The notes beneath the pieces were generated by a model. It was not told where the DNA came from and did no database searches. It saw only the letters and a program-made list of their open reading frames with translations. Shown one piece after another: positions 11,476 to 23,901 of a stretch of DNA of 64,000 nucleotides. Where the stretch lies: the NCBI GenBank assembly GCA_039000515.1, contig JBCFYV010002394.1:1-64000 (forward strand), written 5' to 3'. How positions within the stretch are numbered: the stretch's first letter is position 1; every line of letters begins with the position of its first letter. The stretch comes from Timema cristinae. Lineage: Eukaryota > Arthropoda > Insecta > Phasmatodea > Timematidae. The position numbers and the translations under genes were made by a program.

Positions 11476-13619
11476 ATTCTTTAAGAGAGTAAAATTTAAA
11501 TATTTGGCACTAATAATACTCTACGGATCGACGCAGTGTTGTGTCTTAACATTATTGTGTGTAAGATAGAACACATCTGTGGCTTGTACATAAATGATTG
11601 GATTTATAAAATGGGGGTGAACACCAAGAAACATAGAAGCACCAATGAAAGCATTCCCATGCAATCAATAGGAAATGTTTTGCTGCAAACTATTCTAACT
11701 GCTCTGCATGTCTCAATATCGGTTTGTTTCTAAATGTTATTATTGCAATATTTTGTTAAAGAATGATGACAAAGAGAGTTTATGCTCATAAAAATCACAT
11801 TTTTTTATAACTATTCTTGGCAAAGTATAAAAATAGTCTCTGAAACCATATCATGTTTGTGTTATTGTGTCTTAAAGATGTTCTTGTCTAGAAATATTAG
11901 GTTTAGACTTGTATTTAGATATTTCTAAAGTTGTTTGTTAGTTATAATATATACAATCTAATGATGTTTTAAAATGTGTATACAGTTAAACAGACTATAA
12001 TTAACATACATTATATTAAACACTTATTTGTAATAATATTACATATTTTAAGATGTAAGTAAACATAGACAAATCTACACAATTAATACTATCTATCGCC
12101 CAGCATTGATAATATTAAATTATCTGCGATAGCATATTTATCTCCCTCAGTACTTCACATTAAAACTGACAGCATTGTTAAGTTCATTATGTTATCCTCT
12201 TGAGTTGATATTCTTGTTGACTATCTGGAGCCTTCACTACTGATATCACCCAAGAGATCCCTGACAAGATAAGATGAGTGGATAGAGATGGAGTAGAGTT
12301 GTGGAATACATTTATTGAAATTTACTGAAATCAAAAGTTGAAGTTTTGCGTTTGTCACGTCAATGAACCACTGTAGGGCAGTGCCAAAGGAGAGAGGGAT
12401 AGAAACACATGAAATGGAACACAATATATCATTTACAATGAAAAGAGGTAGATCATTTACACTGCTGACACTGGACAAAGAGGTAATAGCTGGTTCTTGA
12501 AAATCAAAAGTTATCTCCCGATCTCTTGGTCTATGTTCCATCTATCAAAACTCATCAGCAGGGAGTGAAACGCACAACACAACTTCCTAAAAGAGGAAAC
12601 TAAAAATCACAAAAGTGTGAAAAAGGAACCATCATGTAAAAAATGAAGTTGAATATTAGTAATATTATTGTATGAGTACCCAAAGACGAAAAGGACAACT
12701 TGTAAACCTATTTTATTAAATGTAAAATATTTTCATCCGCTGATAACTTGGACATGCACTAACACACATTATTTTATGTCACATACTTTCTATGAGTAAA
12801 TGTTAACAAAGGAAAATAGTTTAATTGAATGTTTTTATAATGAATTGAACTTTGATTAAAGAAACAGTAAAATATAGAGCTTAAATAGAACAAGCACTTT
12901 AACATTAAAACACTACACTATATTGAGTATTAAAAACTTTCCCAAATGTGTGGTTCATTTGACGAATGATATGTGAAGCAGAAGAAAGTGTTGTTTTATT
13001 TTGATGCTTCAAGAAAGTAAAATAAACTAGTTAGTTATCATTTAGGTAATTAATCAATATGAATTTTTGCTCTTCTTGAGCTTGTGGCAGATCACTTTGT
13101 CCTAGGGTGTCATGCAGTACAATCAATGACAAAAAGTGAATATATGACAATCATTTTGTTTATACATTTTGTATAATATGTCCTATTTTATTCAATGTAC
13201 TATTATAAACCTGCAAAATAATATATTGTGAAAATGCATTAAAAGTTTTTCTGTTGTAATATTTTAATAGGATTGACATTTAATTTATATTGGACACAAT
13301 CCATCTTCCAAGGGCTAACCTGTGGTCGCCGTGTTTTAAACCATCTGAAACTACATCGTTTCACACCTTTTTAAGTTATTTCAGGTACAAAATAATAATT
13401 AGTGTCATTGATTATTGTAGGTTTTTGTGATAATGATTTGTTACATGGTCAGCCTTATTAAGATGTTGTGAACCAAGAAAATGTATTAGTCGACACAGAA
13501 TGATAGTGAATTACAGTACTACCAACAAATTTAATGATTTGTCATAACTTGTTCTTTAACAATGTGTGGAGTGTTTTAAGGCAATGTATATGCAAAATGA
13601 ATATACTATACTAGGATTT
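11476..13619. other. AT-rich spacer without a supported gene
   Basis: The only long frame is 106 codons on the minus strand (12221-12541). It starts with ATG and has ordinary composition, but I recognise no motif, family or splice context and did not call it. The rest is AT-rich sequence with no identifiable element. Confidence 0.4.
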
Positions 13620-14150
13620 TATGTGAGAGCAATTCCAAAATCAACCTTCGACTGGCTGGTAAAAAATGTCAAAAATAAAGGAAAAAATCTTATTATATTC
13701 AAAATTAGGCCTATATATAACTTTTCCACATAGTTTCCATTCAAATTAAGGCACTTGTTATAGCATGGCACCGGCTTTTGCAATCCCTTGTCAAGGAACA
13801 GCACCGCCAAGGTACTCAGGCAGTTATTCGACTCCATCCATGAGTTGCTAGTTGGTTTTGAAATGCTGGCTAGCTAGCCAGACCTTCATTTTTCTGAAGA
13901 GATACTAAATGCTTGGCACCAGGTCTGGGGGGTGACGGGAAGGGGTAAAAAAATCTCTCAGTTTAACTTTAGAGTAAAGCCTTTTTGCGAGCCACAGTGT
14001 GGGGCTGTGTGTTGTCATGAAAGAGAACGACGCCCTTGGAATCTTGTGTCTTTTGTTTTGAATCAACATCTGAAGCTTTTTCAATGTTTCTACAATAAAT
14101 TCAGAGATTATGGCACAACAAGTGCCTGAATTTGGGTCATGACTATGTGG
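13620..14150 (-). mobile_element. mariner transposase remnant, C-terminal part
   Basis: On the minus strand, frames broken by stops and shifts give ordered mariner hallmarks. First comes FHDNTQPHTVARKKA, containing the second catalytic Asp. A degraded PPDL..YLF block follows, where the third Asp normally sits. The end is FLDKGLQKPVPCYNKCLNLN followed by GNYVEK, the classic mariner C terminus. The N-terminal helix-turn-helix half and inverted repeats were not found. The copy is dead and lies just downstream of PDCL. Confidence 0.8.
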
Positions 14151-14401
14151 GAAAGTAATGGAACTATGTAATTATAAAATTTTTGTATGTAGTATGATTA
14201 TTTTTCTCTATTTTTAATTTTTTTTTTATCAGCCAATTGGAGGTTGATTATGGAATAGTCCTCATGCATTATTTTCTTTTATTCTTTGTTTCATAGAAAG
14301 ATAAATTTTCAGACAAGTAAGCGTTTACTGATTGTTTCCTGGAAAATAGTTGTTAATGGTGGTGTTGGTTGACTCCTCCACCCAATCCTTGAGCTATACT
14401 C

Positions 14402-15825
14402 CTATTCTAGACTCAAGTCGCTATCCTCATCATCCTGTTGCGATGATCGTATGATCGAAGGTACACAGGTCTTGTCGGGCAGCATCCCGTGTTCCAACAG
14501 GAAGCTCTCCACATCCTCTGCGAAGAAATCAGTGCCCAGCTCCTCGCTCATGCGGACAAAGTTCCCGACGAGAGCACCACCCTTGTACAAGAGGAGAGCC
14601 GGGACGCCGCTGATCTTGAAATGCTTACTGACGCCCGCCACAGATGCTACCAACCTACAGAACTTAACCTGAGTGTACTCCTGACTGAGGACAGTCAGGC
14701 AGCCATTCATTGCGTTGCAGCCGGGGGCGTTCTTTTCATAAATGTGGACAACTATCAAGACAGACTTGTTCTCCTTGTCCACGGCGTCCAGGAACTCCTG
14801 AGTGTCTTTCAGATCAACCACCTTGCCGAACTTGGGCAGAGAATTCAGCTGGGACATCATCTCTTCCATGCGTTTCTTCTGGTACTCCAGAAGGAATTCG
14901 TCATTGAGCAGTTCGTCAAGGTCGTTGGCGTCTTTTTCCTCATCCAGGACTGACTTGCAAGTGAGACTCAGCTTGCTGATGAGAGCTATCCGCTCCTTCT
15001 CCTGCTCGGCACGGCGCTCCACCTCCAGCTGCTTGAATCTCTGCCAATCGTTGACAACACCTGCCACATCATCAAACAGAGTTCATATTCTGCTGTGCAT
15101 CATTAGACTTGTTCTAAGTACCACTCTAACAATCACAGCTTACATTAAATGGAATGTACATTACAACATCAGTTGAACATGTTTTTAAATAGAATTTCTA
15201 AGGTTTAATTGGCTTTGAGGCATAAACTGGAGATGTCTGCTAAATATTTCACACCATCCTCCTTAATCTTGTATCTCTTATGCCTCTTAACTCTGTGAGA
15301 CACCCCTTCCTCCATAACTCCCTTTGTCCCCTCCATCAGGCCAGGAACACAATCAACCCAAAGTAAACGTTCTCAGTATTTTAAGTGGAAGTCATCACAA
15401 TGCAGTTAACTTAAATTTCCCTAAATATGAGTGGTCCAGGGGAGGAAACGTTAAGGGTACCACATGTTCTAGCCAATCAATTATTTGGGAGTCATGTAAA
15501 CACAGCTATTTAGTACTTCACTTGTTTGTTTATGGTGTGCAGATAACTTATTTTATATAGGCCCTAGTTTCTCGGCGTTTCAATAACTCTAAAAAATCGT
15601 AGTATACTATTACATTTTATTTTGTACATCCAGCTAGATTGTATTGCAAATAGTTGCAGCCTAATCATCCCAAAATGCCTGTGTATCATTTTAGGGAACA
15701 TGCAGTAACAACGTAAAGTTGATCGTGATTCCAGAATAATGGTGTAGTTATCATATCTGGAGTCTCCATCAGCCTCTGCACCCCATCACAACTATATCTC
15801 ATTATTCCTTTCCCTTTTTTTATTA

Positions 15826-15865
<40 letters not shown>

Positions 15866-16243
15866 CACCGCGTCTTACTACCCGTTCGGGTTGTACGCAC
15901 TTACGCTAATGTGTAATGGTAGGGTGATTGTGAGATGAAATGAAGAACCTACAGTTTAACGTGGAATCCGAACCACGGTGGTGGCCTGGCATTCCCCCTT
16001 TCCCTTTTAGAAATCTCATTCAATATTTATTGCTAGAGCTGATGGAATACCTTTTGGCCCCGTGTTGGTTGACGATCCCTCCCATTTATAAGGGTCCGGG
16101 GGTGACACGTCTGATGGTTGTTTCGTTGCCGAGGCGGTCGCCCCCTTTGTCTCGCCTTCGGCAGAGTCCTCTCCCTCACTTTCACTGCTGCTGCAGTAGC
16201 AATGGTCCGTCTCCCCCAAAATCTTGTCCTCTAACGTTGTCAT
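14402..16243 (-). CDS. PDCL: Phosducin-like protein (PhLP1), two exons
   Basis: Coding exons on the minus strand are 16243-16051 and 15060-14402, with a GT-AG intron at 15061-16050 interrupting a Gly codon. The 283-codon product is close to the roughly 300 residues of vertebrate PDCL. The N terminus MTTLEDKILGE and an acidic Ser/Glu stretch are followed by NTGPKG-VVNDWQRFKQLE, the conserved G-beta-gamma-contacting segment. A coiled, charged helix follows, then a thioredoxin-like domain (from about residue 125: VHIYE, AMNGC, VKFCRL, VPALLLYKGG, GNFVR). The acidic end is DEDSDLSLE. PDCL is a cytosolic cochaperone that works with the CCT chaperonin to assemble G-beta-gamma dimers. I chose the ATG at 16243 by family alignment; an in-frame upstream ATG at 16327 would add 28 unsupported residues. 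The frame is intact. The antisense frames at 14451-15176 are shadows. Confidence 0.97.
15821..15996 (-). mobile_element. SINE family A, 5'-truncated, in the PDCL intron
   Basis: Read on the minus strand, GGAATGCCAGGCCACCACCG leads through the TTCGGATTCCACGTTAAACT body to the tail CGAACGGGTAGTAAGACGCGG and an (AAT)n tract of about 45 bp. It matches the 3' two-thirds of the full SINE at 23638-23929 almost base for base. The tRNA-like head is absent. It lies in the same orientation as PDCL. Confidence 0.85.
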
Positions 16244-16346
16244 TTTAACAAGTCGTACCCTTGTAAAACCTTTCAACAAGTTTTTGTTTACAATATGTCT
16301 CAGATCTAGTCTGTTTACAGTAAACAAAACGTCTTATTGACGTTAG

Positions 16347-16354
16347 TGACGTCA
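16347..16354. promoter_or_regulatory. CRE/ATF-type palindrome TGACGTCA upstream of PDCL
   Basis: A perfect 8-bp TGACGTCA lies 104 bp upstream of the PDCL initiator codon, within the expected promoter region. A second half-site-like GACGT occurs just beside it (ATTGACGTTAG). CREB/ATF factors bind this palindrome. Use here is inference from position. Confidence 0.4.
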
Positions 16355-17400
16355 TCATCAGGGTGACCAACGCTAAAAAAAATCCTAAAATTGAATCCTA
16401 AGAACTAGTATAATATAATATCCCTAAATACATGACTGAAGCGTAATATCATAAAAGGTTTTGAAGGTACGTAGGGGGGGATGGACGGACATCAGAATTC
16501 AAATATAAAACAAAAAACTCAATAGCGTTAAATATGAACGTTATAAAATTGTCAGAAAAGAATATCAAAATCATATAGAAAATGTACACATATAATAAAG
16601 TAAAAAGTAGTTACCTAAAGTTAAAAGAAAATTAATGGTACGGAACTTCACACGGACCTTCTCGCTCTAATGTTTGAAAATGGAGATATTTACTCAAAAC
16701 TCATAATACATGTGAAACGAAATAAAATACACTAGGAAACCCAAGCATAAATTATACTATACTCATGTAAAAAAAAATTTAGTCCCAGTTTTAAATTTTA
16801 TAATTTTGTTATTAAAGAATTAATGTCCTCATTTGTCTGTTTGGGCCGATAAAAAAGATCAATATTGGGTCCACAAGGGTCAACACTTCGTATTAAAATT
16901 TCGACTTCCGGTTAAAATTTTCGAAGTTTTATTGGGTGTTGCACATCTTCATGTCATCGAATTGCTATTAAATTCCTCATTTATAAACATTTTGACCAGT
17001 AAAAAATGTAAATATTGACAATTGAGTCCAAGATGGAGATAGATTATTGTTGTACAAACATTTCTCCTAAGAGTTTAAAGGAAAAATAACAAACTTTTTG
17101 AGAGACAGAATTACTTATATTTAATTACTCCATGGCATTGGAGAATTATTGCACTAAAATTTAAATAGTATCTCTTTACAATTAAAGCTCACAAAATTGC
17201 ATTAATATATTTGCCAATATCTCAAAAACTGTTGGTATTATATAAATATATTTCATATAAAAGTTTTTTTTATTTTTAATAGTACTACAATTTTGCAGTG
17301 ATAAATTATTTAGTATCTCAAATAGTTGCGGAGATACGGAAATTTTGGCTTCTGTAAAGTACCCTAAAGTGATTTTCATGGGAAAATGAAAATAGCCCGT
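16355..17400. other. AT-rich spacer upstream of PDCL
   Basis: No supported gene. It contains a G-run (GGGGGGGATGG near 16475) and AT-rich DNA grading into the repeat that follows. Confidence 0.4.
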
Positions 17401-18250
17401 TTATTTATAATCTTAATCAATGCCTAGATACAGATTTAAATCAAAATCTTTAGTGCCGATTTTGAGAAAATCGATTTTTTCTCCTTTCGATCCTCACTAA
17501 TCTACTGTTAATTTTTAGGTTTAAATAGACACACAAACAGACGGCATTGCAAAGAGCACTTTTTATGGTCCGGGGAGTTCATGAGACGTCGTCATCCATC
17601 AATATTTTACTTTAGATTTTTTTTTTTTTTTTTTGCTGTCGCAATACTTTACCTCTCTTGTTCGTAAAGTTAAGAAATATACATATTTGCGTATAACTTT
17701 AGAGTTATTGGTTTTATAAAAATATACTTCGAATAAAATATTTGTATTATAAATAGATTTAGATATTTGTAATCATAAGTAATTTCATATCTCAAAGAGT
17801 TATGGAGATACGATAAAAAAAAAAAGAAGATAATTTACCCATCAGACCGGAGCCCTTAAAGTCATTTTGCCGAAATATTGAGAGTAGTCAATTTGTTTGG
17901 AATATTTATAAATGTTTGTAATGAAATTTAATCAAAGTCGTTAGTGCCGATTTTGAGAAAATCGACTTTTTCTCTTTTTGCCCTTTAGTAAATTACCCTT
18001 AATTTTGGGGTTAGATATCCAATTCCAAAAATCCCTCAGGGAAATTTTTTATGAAATCCCTAGATACTAAGTTTTAGCCCAATCGGTAAAATAGTTTAGG
18101 CTCTAGTTGAAGGTACAGACAGACAGACGTAAATTCAAAACAACTTTTTCAGATTCGGGGGGTCATGAAACGTTCAGATTAATCAAAATTTCGAGTTCGA
18201 TATTTTTGACGATAACAATACTTTCTCTACCTGTAAGATAGTAAGAAAGT
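17400..18250. repeat. Two diverged tandem copies of repeat R2
   Basis: Two segments about 490 bp apart share GTGCCGATTTTGAGAAAATCGA (17453 and 17945), followed by a T/C-rich run and a CAGACAGACG-like patch. Each ends in a GTCATGAAACGT-like block and a T-rich tract leading to CAATACTTT-type sequence and GTAAGATAGTAAGAAA. The core is itself partly palindromic (AAAATCG and CGATTTT). A third, inverted copy is visible at about 41150-41330. I do not recognise the family; a non-autonomous DNA element is plausible. Confidence 0.55.
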
Positions 18251-18259
18251 AAAAATGAC

Positions 18260-18645
18260 AATGAATAAACATTAATATATAAAAATTATACTGGCTACCA
18301 ATTCGTAGCTGTGCAAACTTCGGATCTTGACAAATTATGTCGCAATTAAATACTTATGACTAATCGAAACATGCCCATCATTAGGGGATAGCTTTTTGGG
18401 GTTGAATGAGCTGCGTCAGTATATTTTTTTTCTTTTCCTTGTGCCGTCTGGACGTGTATTACTGGGGGTGGACATGACGCCCTTTGGGATGTGCCATTGG
18501 TGTTGTCTATTCTTGTATCAGAAGTAAAGAGTTACTCTTCCTATCGAGTGGAAGTTAAATGCAGTGAGGGTTTGAAGGAAAGACAAGAGGAGGGGAGGGG
18601 AGCCAGCCTCAGTATATGCAGCTAGTGTGTATAGAAATATTAATT
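18260..18645. other. Spacer before the LINE remnant
   Basis: No gene recognised. This may hold further decayed LINE sequence that can no longer be read. Confidence 0.3.
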
Positions 18646-19275
18646 ATGATCAGACATACATATACTATATTCTGACGGGTCAATATTTAAAGTGGAAATA
18701 TTTGCTATTCTGCAGGCTTTAAAATATGTCTTATCTTAACGTACTTAGCCAATAGCACCTGGGTGCTATAAACAGCTTGTCAGATACGCCATCACACCCA
18801 TTAATAGTCTAAACTCTAAATACTCAACGAGAGTAATTCTCTCCGAGCTAGGGGTTGCGTATTGGTGTATCAATAGATTCTTAGGCACGTGGGTATCATA
18901 GGTAATGAGAGAGTGGATAGATTGACTAGTAGGGTCAATTTAATTTATGTTGTGCAGGTTATACCGCTACCATATAGCAATTTTATGCCGAGAATAAAGT
19001 TCAGAATTCAGGATATATGGGGTGAATGCCAGCAGAAGGCATAATGGTACCACAAGGTTTGTGGTACAAAATTATATGCACCATGGTTTTCGGCAGCTAA
19101 GGACACCCGTGAGTTTATTTATACTTTATTCAACCTTTGGTTCAGACACACCTAAATGAAAGATAGACTTTATTTAATGCGTAAAATTTCATCTTCACAT
19201 TGTGTGGTTTGCCACGTTCCTGAAACACTAGAACATTTGTTTATAAACTTGCTCTGTACATACATTAGCATGGGT
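18646..19275 (+). pseudogene. Decayed LINE ORF2: RNase H domain and C-terminal zinc knuckle
   Basis: Broken plus-strand frames give a recognisable order. VEIFAILQALKYV is an RNase H-type helix with the catalytic Glu. HVGIIGNERVDRLT follows (the conserved G.xGNE.AD-like block), then a cysteine/histidine segment, HCVVCHVPETLEHLF, of the zinc-knuckle kind found at the end of many non-LTR ORF2 proteins. Stops and frameshifts separate the blocks. RNase H-bearing LINEs include the I and related clades. This is a fragment of a different element from the RT at 21125, since no shared segment is visible. Confidence 0.65.
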
Positions 19276-20605
19276 AAATTACATTTGTAGCTAAATTAAA
19301 ATTTTCTTTAATTAACCTGTTAAATTCAGACCTTACTTTGTATAAGCGAATGTTAAATGTCCTTTTAAATATAAATATGTTGGTGCAGGTCCGGACAATT
19401 AATTTCTTCTTGGTTTTTCCATAGACAAGATTCGCGATTAGTTAGGGTTAGGCTATGTGATTTAGAACTGGATTGAACACATCGTATTTCAAGAAAATAG
19501 CATCGGAAGTGAATTGAATACAAGTAGTCCTGGCTTATTGAGGTATATGTTTTCAGTTCCGTAGAAGGACCTCTGTCTTACTGGGGAAAAAAATCCCGCG
19601 GGTGCCCTTGCCATTGTGGTTGACTACGTTTCATAGCGATAGACACTTATTTTATTATATTTATTATTTACAATAATATGCTTATAATATTCCTGCAAAT
19701 CTTATTTTATATTTTGTAATATATTTACATATTTCATTTTTATAGTAAATATAGATTAAATTAGATTTTAATGTTTTTATATCAATAAAAATATAGTTTA
19801 ATCTCTGTAAAATTAAAGTTATAGTTAAACAATCTAAAATTAATATCTTAGTTACGTATAACCTCTCGTTTAGTAGTTTTTCTATCTGAATAAAATTTAG
19901 TCTATCTTTGAATAATTTAGAAATAAATAGAGTGTAGTAACATTTATTTTTCGTATGTTGGCCCCAAATGGTTAGGTTATTGTGAATGTAACATTTTGCC
20001 AATTTACCAATTAATTAATTGTGCTGTTTTTTAAATTAATTCGTGTAGACTGACCATAGTCCACGAATTTATTAGGAAAGTTTGAACTAGTAGAAAACAG
20101 GTATATCAATTTCTTCAAATTCACTATAATGTATATGGCAATATACTCTTTTATTAGTTTACCTTAATTATTGTAGGCCTACCTGCTTGAGACAGAGGGC
20201 GTTTCCTTTTGAAAGCTAGCTATTGACAGTTCAGTTTACTATGATAATTTTAGTATATATTCAATGTTTTTCAATTATTTAGTGGGAAGTAGTGCACAAA
20301 CTTAACCCCGTTAAGGACACTTTCACTATGACATTTTTCTCAAATACATGTTTCTTGAGTTTAATATATACATAAAAAAAATTGAATAATACCTATTATA
20401 GTAGGTACCATACTCATTAGATTATTATATACATAAAAGCTATCTAAACCTAGAAAAACCTAGTCTTACATTCGATAACCAATTTGAAAAAATTAAAACG
20501 TTAATCTACAACTGGAAGAAAGATAGTTAGGGTAATCTAGGCTAAGATGATTTTTAATAAATATATCTTGTAAATGGATATTCAACACTTGCATGGCATT
20601 GTTAA
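19276..20605. other. AT-rich spacer
   Basis: No supported gene. The 106-codon minus-strand frame at 19682-20002 is an Ile/Leu/Asn/Lys-rich product of AT-rich DNA and was not called. Confidence 0.4.
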
Positions 20606-20607
20606 AG

Positions 20608-22977
20608 CCAGTAGGTCCGCGGTCCGTAAGAAATTGATGCCGTATTATCAGATTGCTCTGACCACAGAGTCCTTATTTGTAAGTCCTTACTCCGTAGAAG
20701 TTGCCCAACTTTAACTTTCTACGGACTAGTTTATACGAACTACCAATCCAACTGAGTAAATATGTGCATATACATTGAAATAAAAGAAAAAATGGCAGTG
20801 AGAGGATCCGTTGGTATGGAAACATATACAGAATGGAGCTATTTCAGATACATTTTTCTAAAAATCTAAACACCCCGGGAAGACGGCTTCTAAGAAAATG
20901 TTTTCTGAGAAATACCAAGCTCTCAGAAATATTGGCTTTGCTTTAGTAGGGTCAACACCCCTCTTATTAAAAATATTAAAAGTGCTTGTTTTGTTTTCAT
21001 CCAAAATACTAGTACCTACATCCATTTTGAATTTTCATGTTATTGCAAACACTTATTTATTTTAAGTTTGATAGTTAAAATTGAGTTATCAATATTTTTC
21101 TTGTGATTGTACTTAATTTAACTTAAGTTCTTAGACAAAATAGATTCTTCAAACACCCCCAATATGGATTAAAGGGGAAATCTGATACACCAACTGTGGC
21201 TTTTGAATTTATTAATAAAATTCAGAATACATTGGATGACAATACTAAGCTTTCTGGAGCTTTATTTATTGACTTAAAAAAAGGCATTTAACACGGTCAA
21301 TCATGAAATTCTATTATACAAGCTGTCTAAAATAGGAATAATAGGATTAGCTCTTGAGTGGCTTAAGAGCTATATTACTAACAGAAATCAATACACTTAC
21401 ATAAACAATCACGAAAGCACTGTACGTGGTGTCACGTGTGGGGTCCCTCAAGGTGCTGTAATTGGGCCTGTACTTTTCCTTATTTATGTTAACGACATTT
21501 TCCAGGTAAATTTTCAAGGTCATTTACAATTATTTGCAGATGACACAAGTTTATTTTACATTGGACAACATTTTAAAAATAGAGAATATTCATACAGACC
21601 TGAAATTTTTATACCATTGGTTAGAGTCAATAAACTGTCGCTGAATCTTGAAAAGTCAAACTATGTCATTTTTACTAGACCAGGAAACAAAGATAAAAAT
21701 AATATAAATATTTACCAGATAAGCTTTGGGAATAATGTTCTGAAACAAGTAAGGAAAGCAAAATATCTAGGTCTGACCATTAACAGCTCACTATCTTGGA
21801 GGCCACATACAAACCATGTTAAAAAAAAAAAAAAAAAAAAAAGGGCCCAGTTGGTGGGCTATAAAAAAAACTCCTACAAATTCACTCCAAACGTGTTAAA
21901 GCCCATCTACTTGGCTCTGATTAACTTGCATTTGTCCTACTTAAATGTAATCTGGGGTAATACTTTTAAAAGTCATTTAATACCACTAATAAGAATACAA
22001 AACACAGCACTAAAAATATTTTTCAACTGCCCAGCAGTGAGGATGACTACATTAAGCTTAAAAGGTTGGGTATTTTGAAATTAACAGAAGCTATTTTTTT
22101 TATATGGTTGTAATGGCATATAAACTTGAAAACAACCTAACTATTAATAACCTACAAATTGGGTAATACAAAAAGAAGAATTACTTTTCAAGAAGTCTGA
22201 ATAATTATTTCCAGAACAGAGTAAACACCACTACTTTTGGACTATACTCAATAAAGATTAAGGGACTAACATTTTTCAATATAATACCACAAGAAATAAA
22301 GATGAAAAAGCTTAATCTTTTTAAAAAAGAAGTTAGGGAGTCAAGAGGTACCTTCTGGAAAATAATGTTGACCAGGTGATATGTTGGTGAAAAGGTATCT
22401 GTAATTTTGTAGCAACTGATGTTATAATTGGAGCAGAAAAAAAAAAAATATATATATATATACACACACACATACACCCTTCTTTTTTTTGTATACTCTT
22501 ATGTTTATTTGTAACTTTACTATCATTGGGGTGAGTGCATCTAAAATAATGTGGCCGGGTGAGGACAAATAATTTATACCCTGTAATAGACCTCACATTC
22601 CTGAATGTATGTAACTAGTTAGTGAATGAACCACGTCTACATTAGGATGTTTATATGCATAAGAGCCGATTTTGGCTCTTTTTATAAACAAATTCTAAAT
22701 AAATAACTGACTACATTTTAGTATATACTGGAAGTTTTCTCAACAAAGTTGTTTTTGGTTTCTTTAATTCTTATATTATGATCAGCTGACTGCTTGACTC
22801 TCACTCCTTGCTGTAGACGATTTTCTTTCGAATTCTTTGATTGGGCGAAGTCTCTTACTATTTCAATGGTTGAAACGGTCACATGATTACGGATATTGAC
22901 TCTGTAATCGCGAGTAGAATTTCTTATGGACCAGGAACATGGAGTACGGACTACGGACCTACAGATATGGAGTCTGT
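20608..22977. mobile_element. Possible DNA transposon with imperfect inverted ends, interrupted by a LINE
   Basis: The left end GTAGGTCCGCGGTCCGTA, followed by AAGAAATT and an ACAGAGTC block, is inverted at the right end: ACAGAGTC-like, AATTTCTTA, then TACGGACTACGGACCTAC at about 22950-22970. Similarity extends discontinuously over roughly 90 bp per end. No transposase is visible and most of the interior is a jockey-like LINE, suggesting a non-autonomous element into which a LINE inserted. Target-site duplication is not clear. Confidence 0.4.
21125..22690 (+). pseudogene. Jockey/CR1-like LINE reverse transcriptase, degenerate
   Basis: The plus strand encodes consecutive RT motifs with a few frame breaks: GALFIDLKKAFNTVNHEIL (broken at an A-run), TCGVPQGAVIGPVLFLIYVN, the catalytic box LFADDTSLFY, then the thumb region KYLGLTINSSLSW. 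RIQNTALKIFFNC and a basic C-terminal segment follow. The middle of the thumb has been replaced by a 22-nt A run (21821-21842) that reads as poly-Lys. An APE-type endonuclease upstream was not found. The 3' end contains a (TA)n/(CA)n tract and AAATAAATAA. The copy is inactive. Confidence 0.8.
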
Positions 22978-23623
22978 GTGGGGGCTTTTACTGTCTTAAT
23001 ATAGGCAAACGGTTTTGTGGACGAAGATAAAATATTTATTTTATAACTCTCATAATAATTTCAAATTATGTTAGTACCTTCTTATCTTTTTTTGTAAGTA
23101 TTAATAATAACAAAACATTTATTTATTTTATTATTATAGAAAAAGCGTCCCTAACATGATGAAATTTTCGTGATATCTCCTAAGCAGGAATTTAAACCCC
23201 ACACTAGTGCTCTAAAATTAAGTCAAGTCTATAAGTAATGTTCTGATACAGTGAGTCTGGTTTAAAGAATGCACATTACATACCTCACTTTCCCAAGAAA
23301 TAAAATAAACCAATTTTCCTGACACGAGATGATATTTAGACTTGAGTGTGGTTGTGTGTTTAATTTCATGTACGTCTATCTACTTGTACAACAAGAAACT
23401 ATGAAACCTCCTTTATGTGAGGGGGCTACATAATGATAGAAAGAACAAGTACAAGGCACACAACAATTTATTAAATAGTTAATAATATGTTACATGTAAA
23501 CAATGATTCTCATAAATGTGTGTCGTGGTGCTTTATCTGACTAAACAACAAAATAAAAAGATAAATTATGAAGAGTAATATATCAGGCAGGTTACAAAAT
23601 GCCTTATTTAGTTACCACATTTT
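22978..23623. other. AT-rich spacer
   Basis: No gene or recognisable element. Confidence 0.4.
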
Positions 23624-23637
23624 AATAGAGCTTTATG

Positions 23638-23901
23638 GTGACCTGGCGGTCTAGAGGTAAGGTGTCGGACTTCTGTGCTGGGGTCCGGGGTTCAATCCTC
23701 GGTCCCGGCACAGATTTATCTGATTACCAAACCCTTCCTTCACCTCTGACAAGACATCTTGTGAATGTGGGGAATGCCAGGCCACCACCGTGGTTCGGAT
23801 TCCACGTTAAACTGTAGGTCCTTCATTTCATCTCACAATCACCCTACCATTACACATTAGCGTAAGTGCGTATAACCCGAATGGGTAGTAAGACGCGGTG
23901 C

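Noticed and set aside
12221..12541. Minus-strand 106-codon frame beginning with ATG
   Set aside because: Composition is acceptable, but there is no recognisable family, splice context or promoter, and single frames of this size occur by chance in 64 kb.
14451..15176. Plus-strand open frames of 65-154 codons
   Set aside because: All are antisense shadows of PDCL exon 2, whose minus-strand frame is conserved and complete.
15686..15868. Open frame encoding a poly-isoleucine run
   Set aside because: It is the (ATT)n tail of the truncated family A SINE.
16244..16327. N-terminal extension of PDCL from an upstream in-frame ATG
   Set aside because: The added residues have no counterpart in the family, whose proteins begin at the MTTLEDK-type start; the region fits a 5' UTR.
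19682..20002. 106-codon minus-strand frame
   Set aside because: Ile/Asn/Lys/Leu-rich translation of very AT-rich DNA with no motifs.
23638..23712. Possible tRNA gene
   Set aside because: A and B boxes are good, but the segment does not close into a full cloverleaf, continues into a SINE body and tail, and has a target-site duplication.
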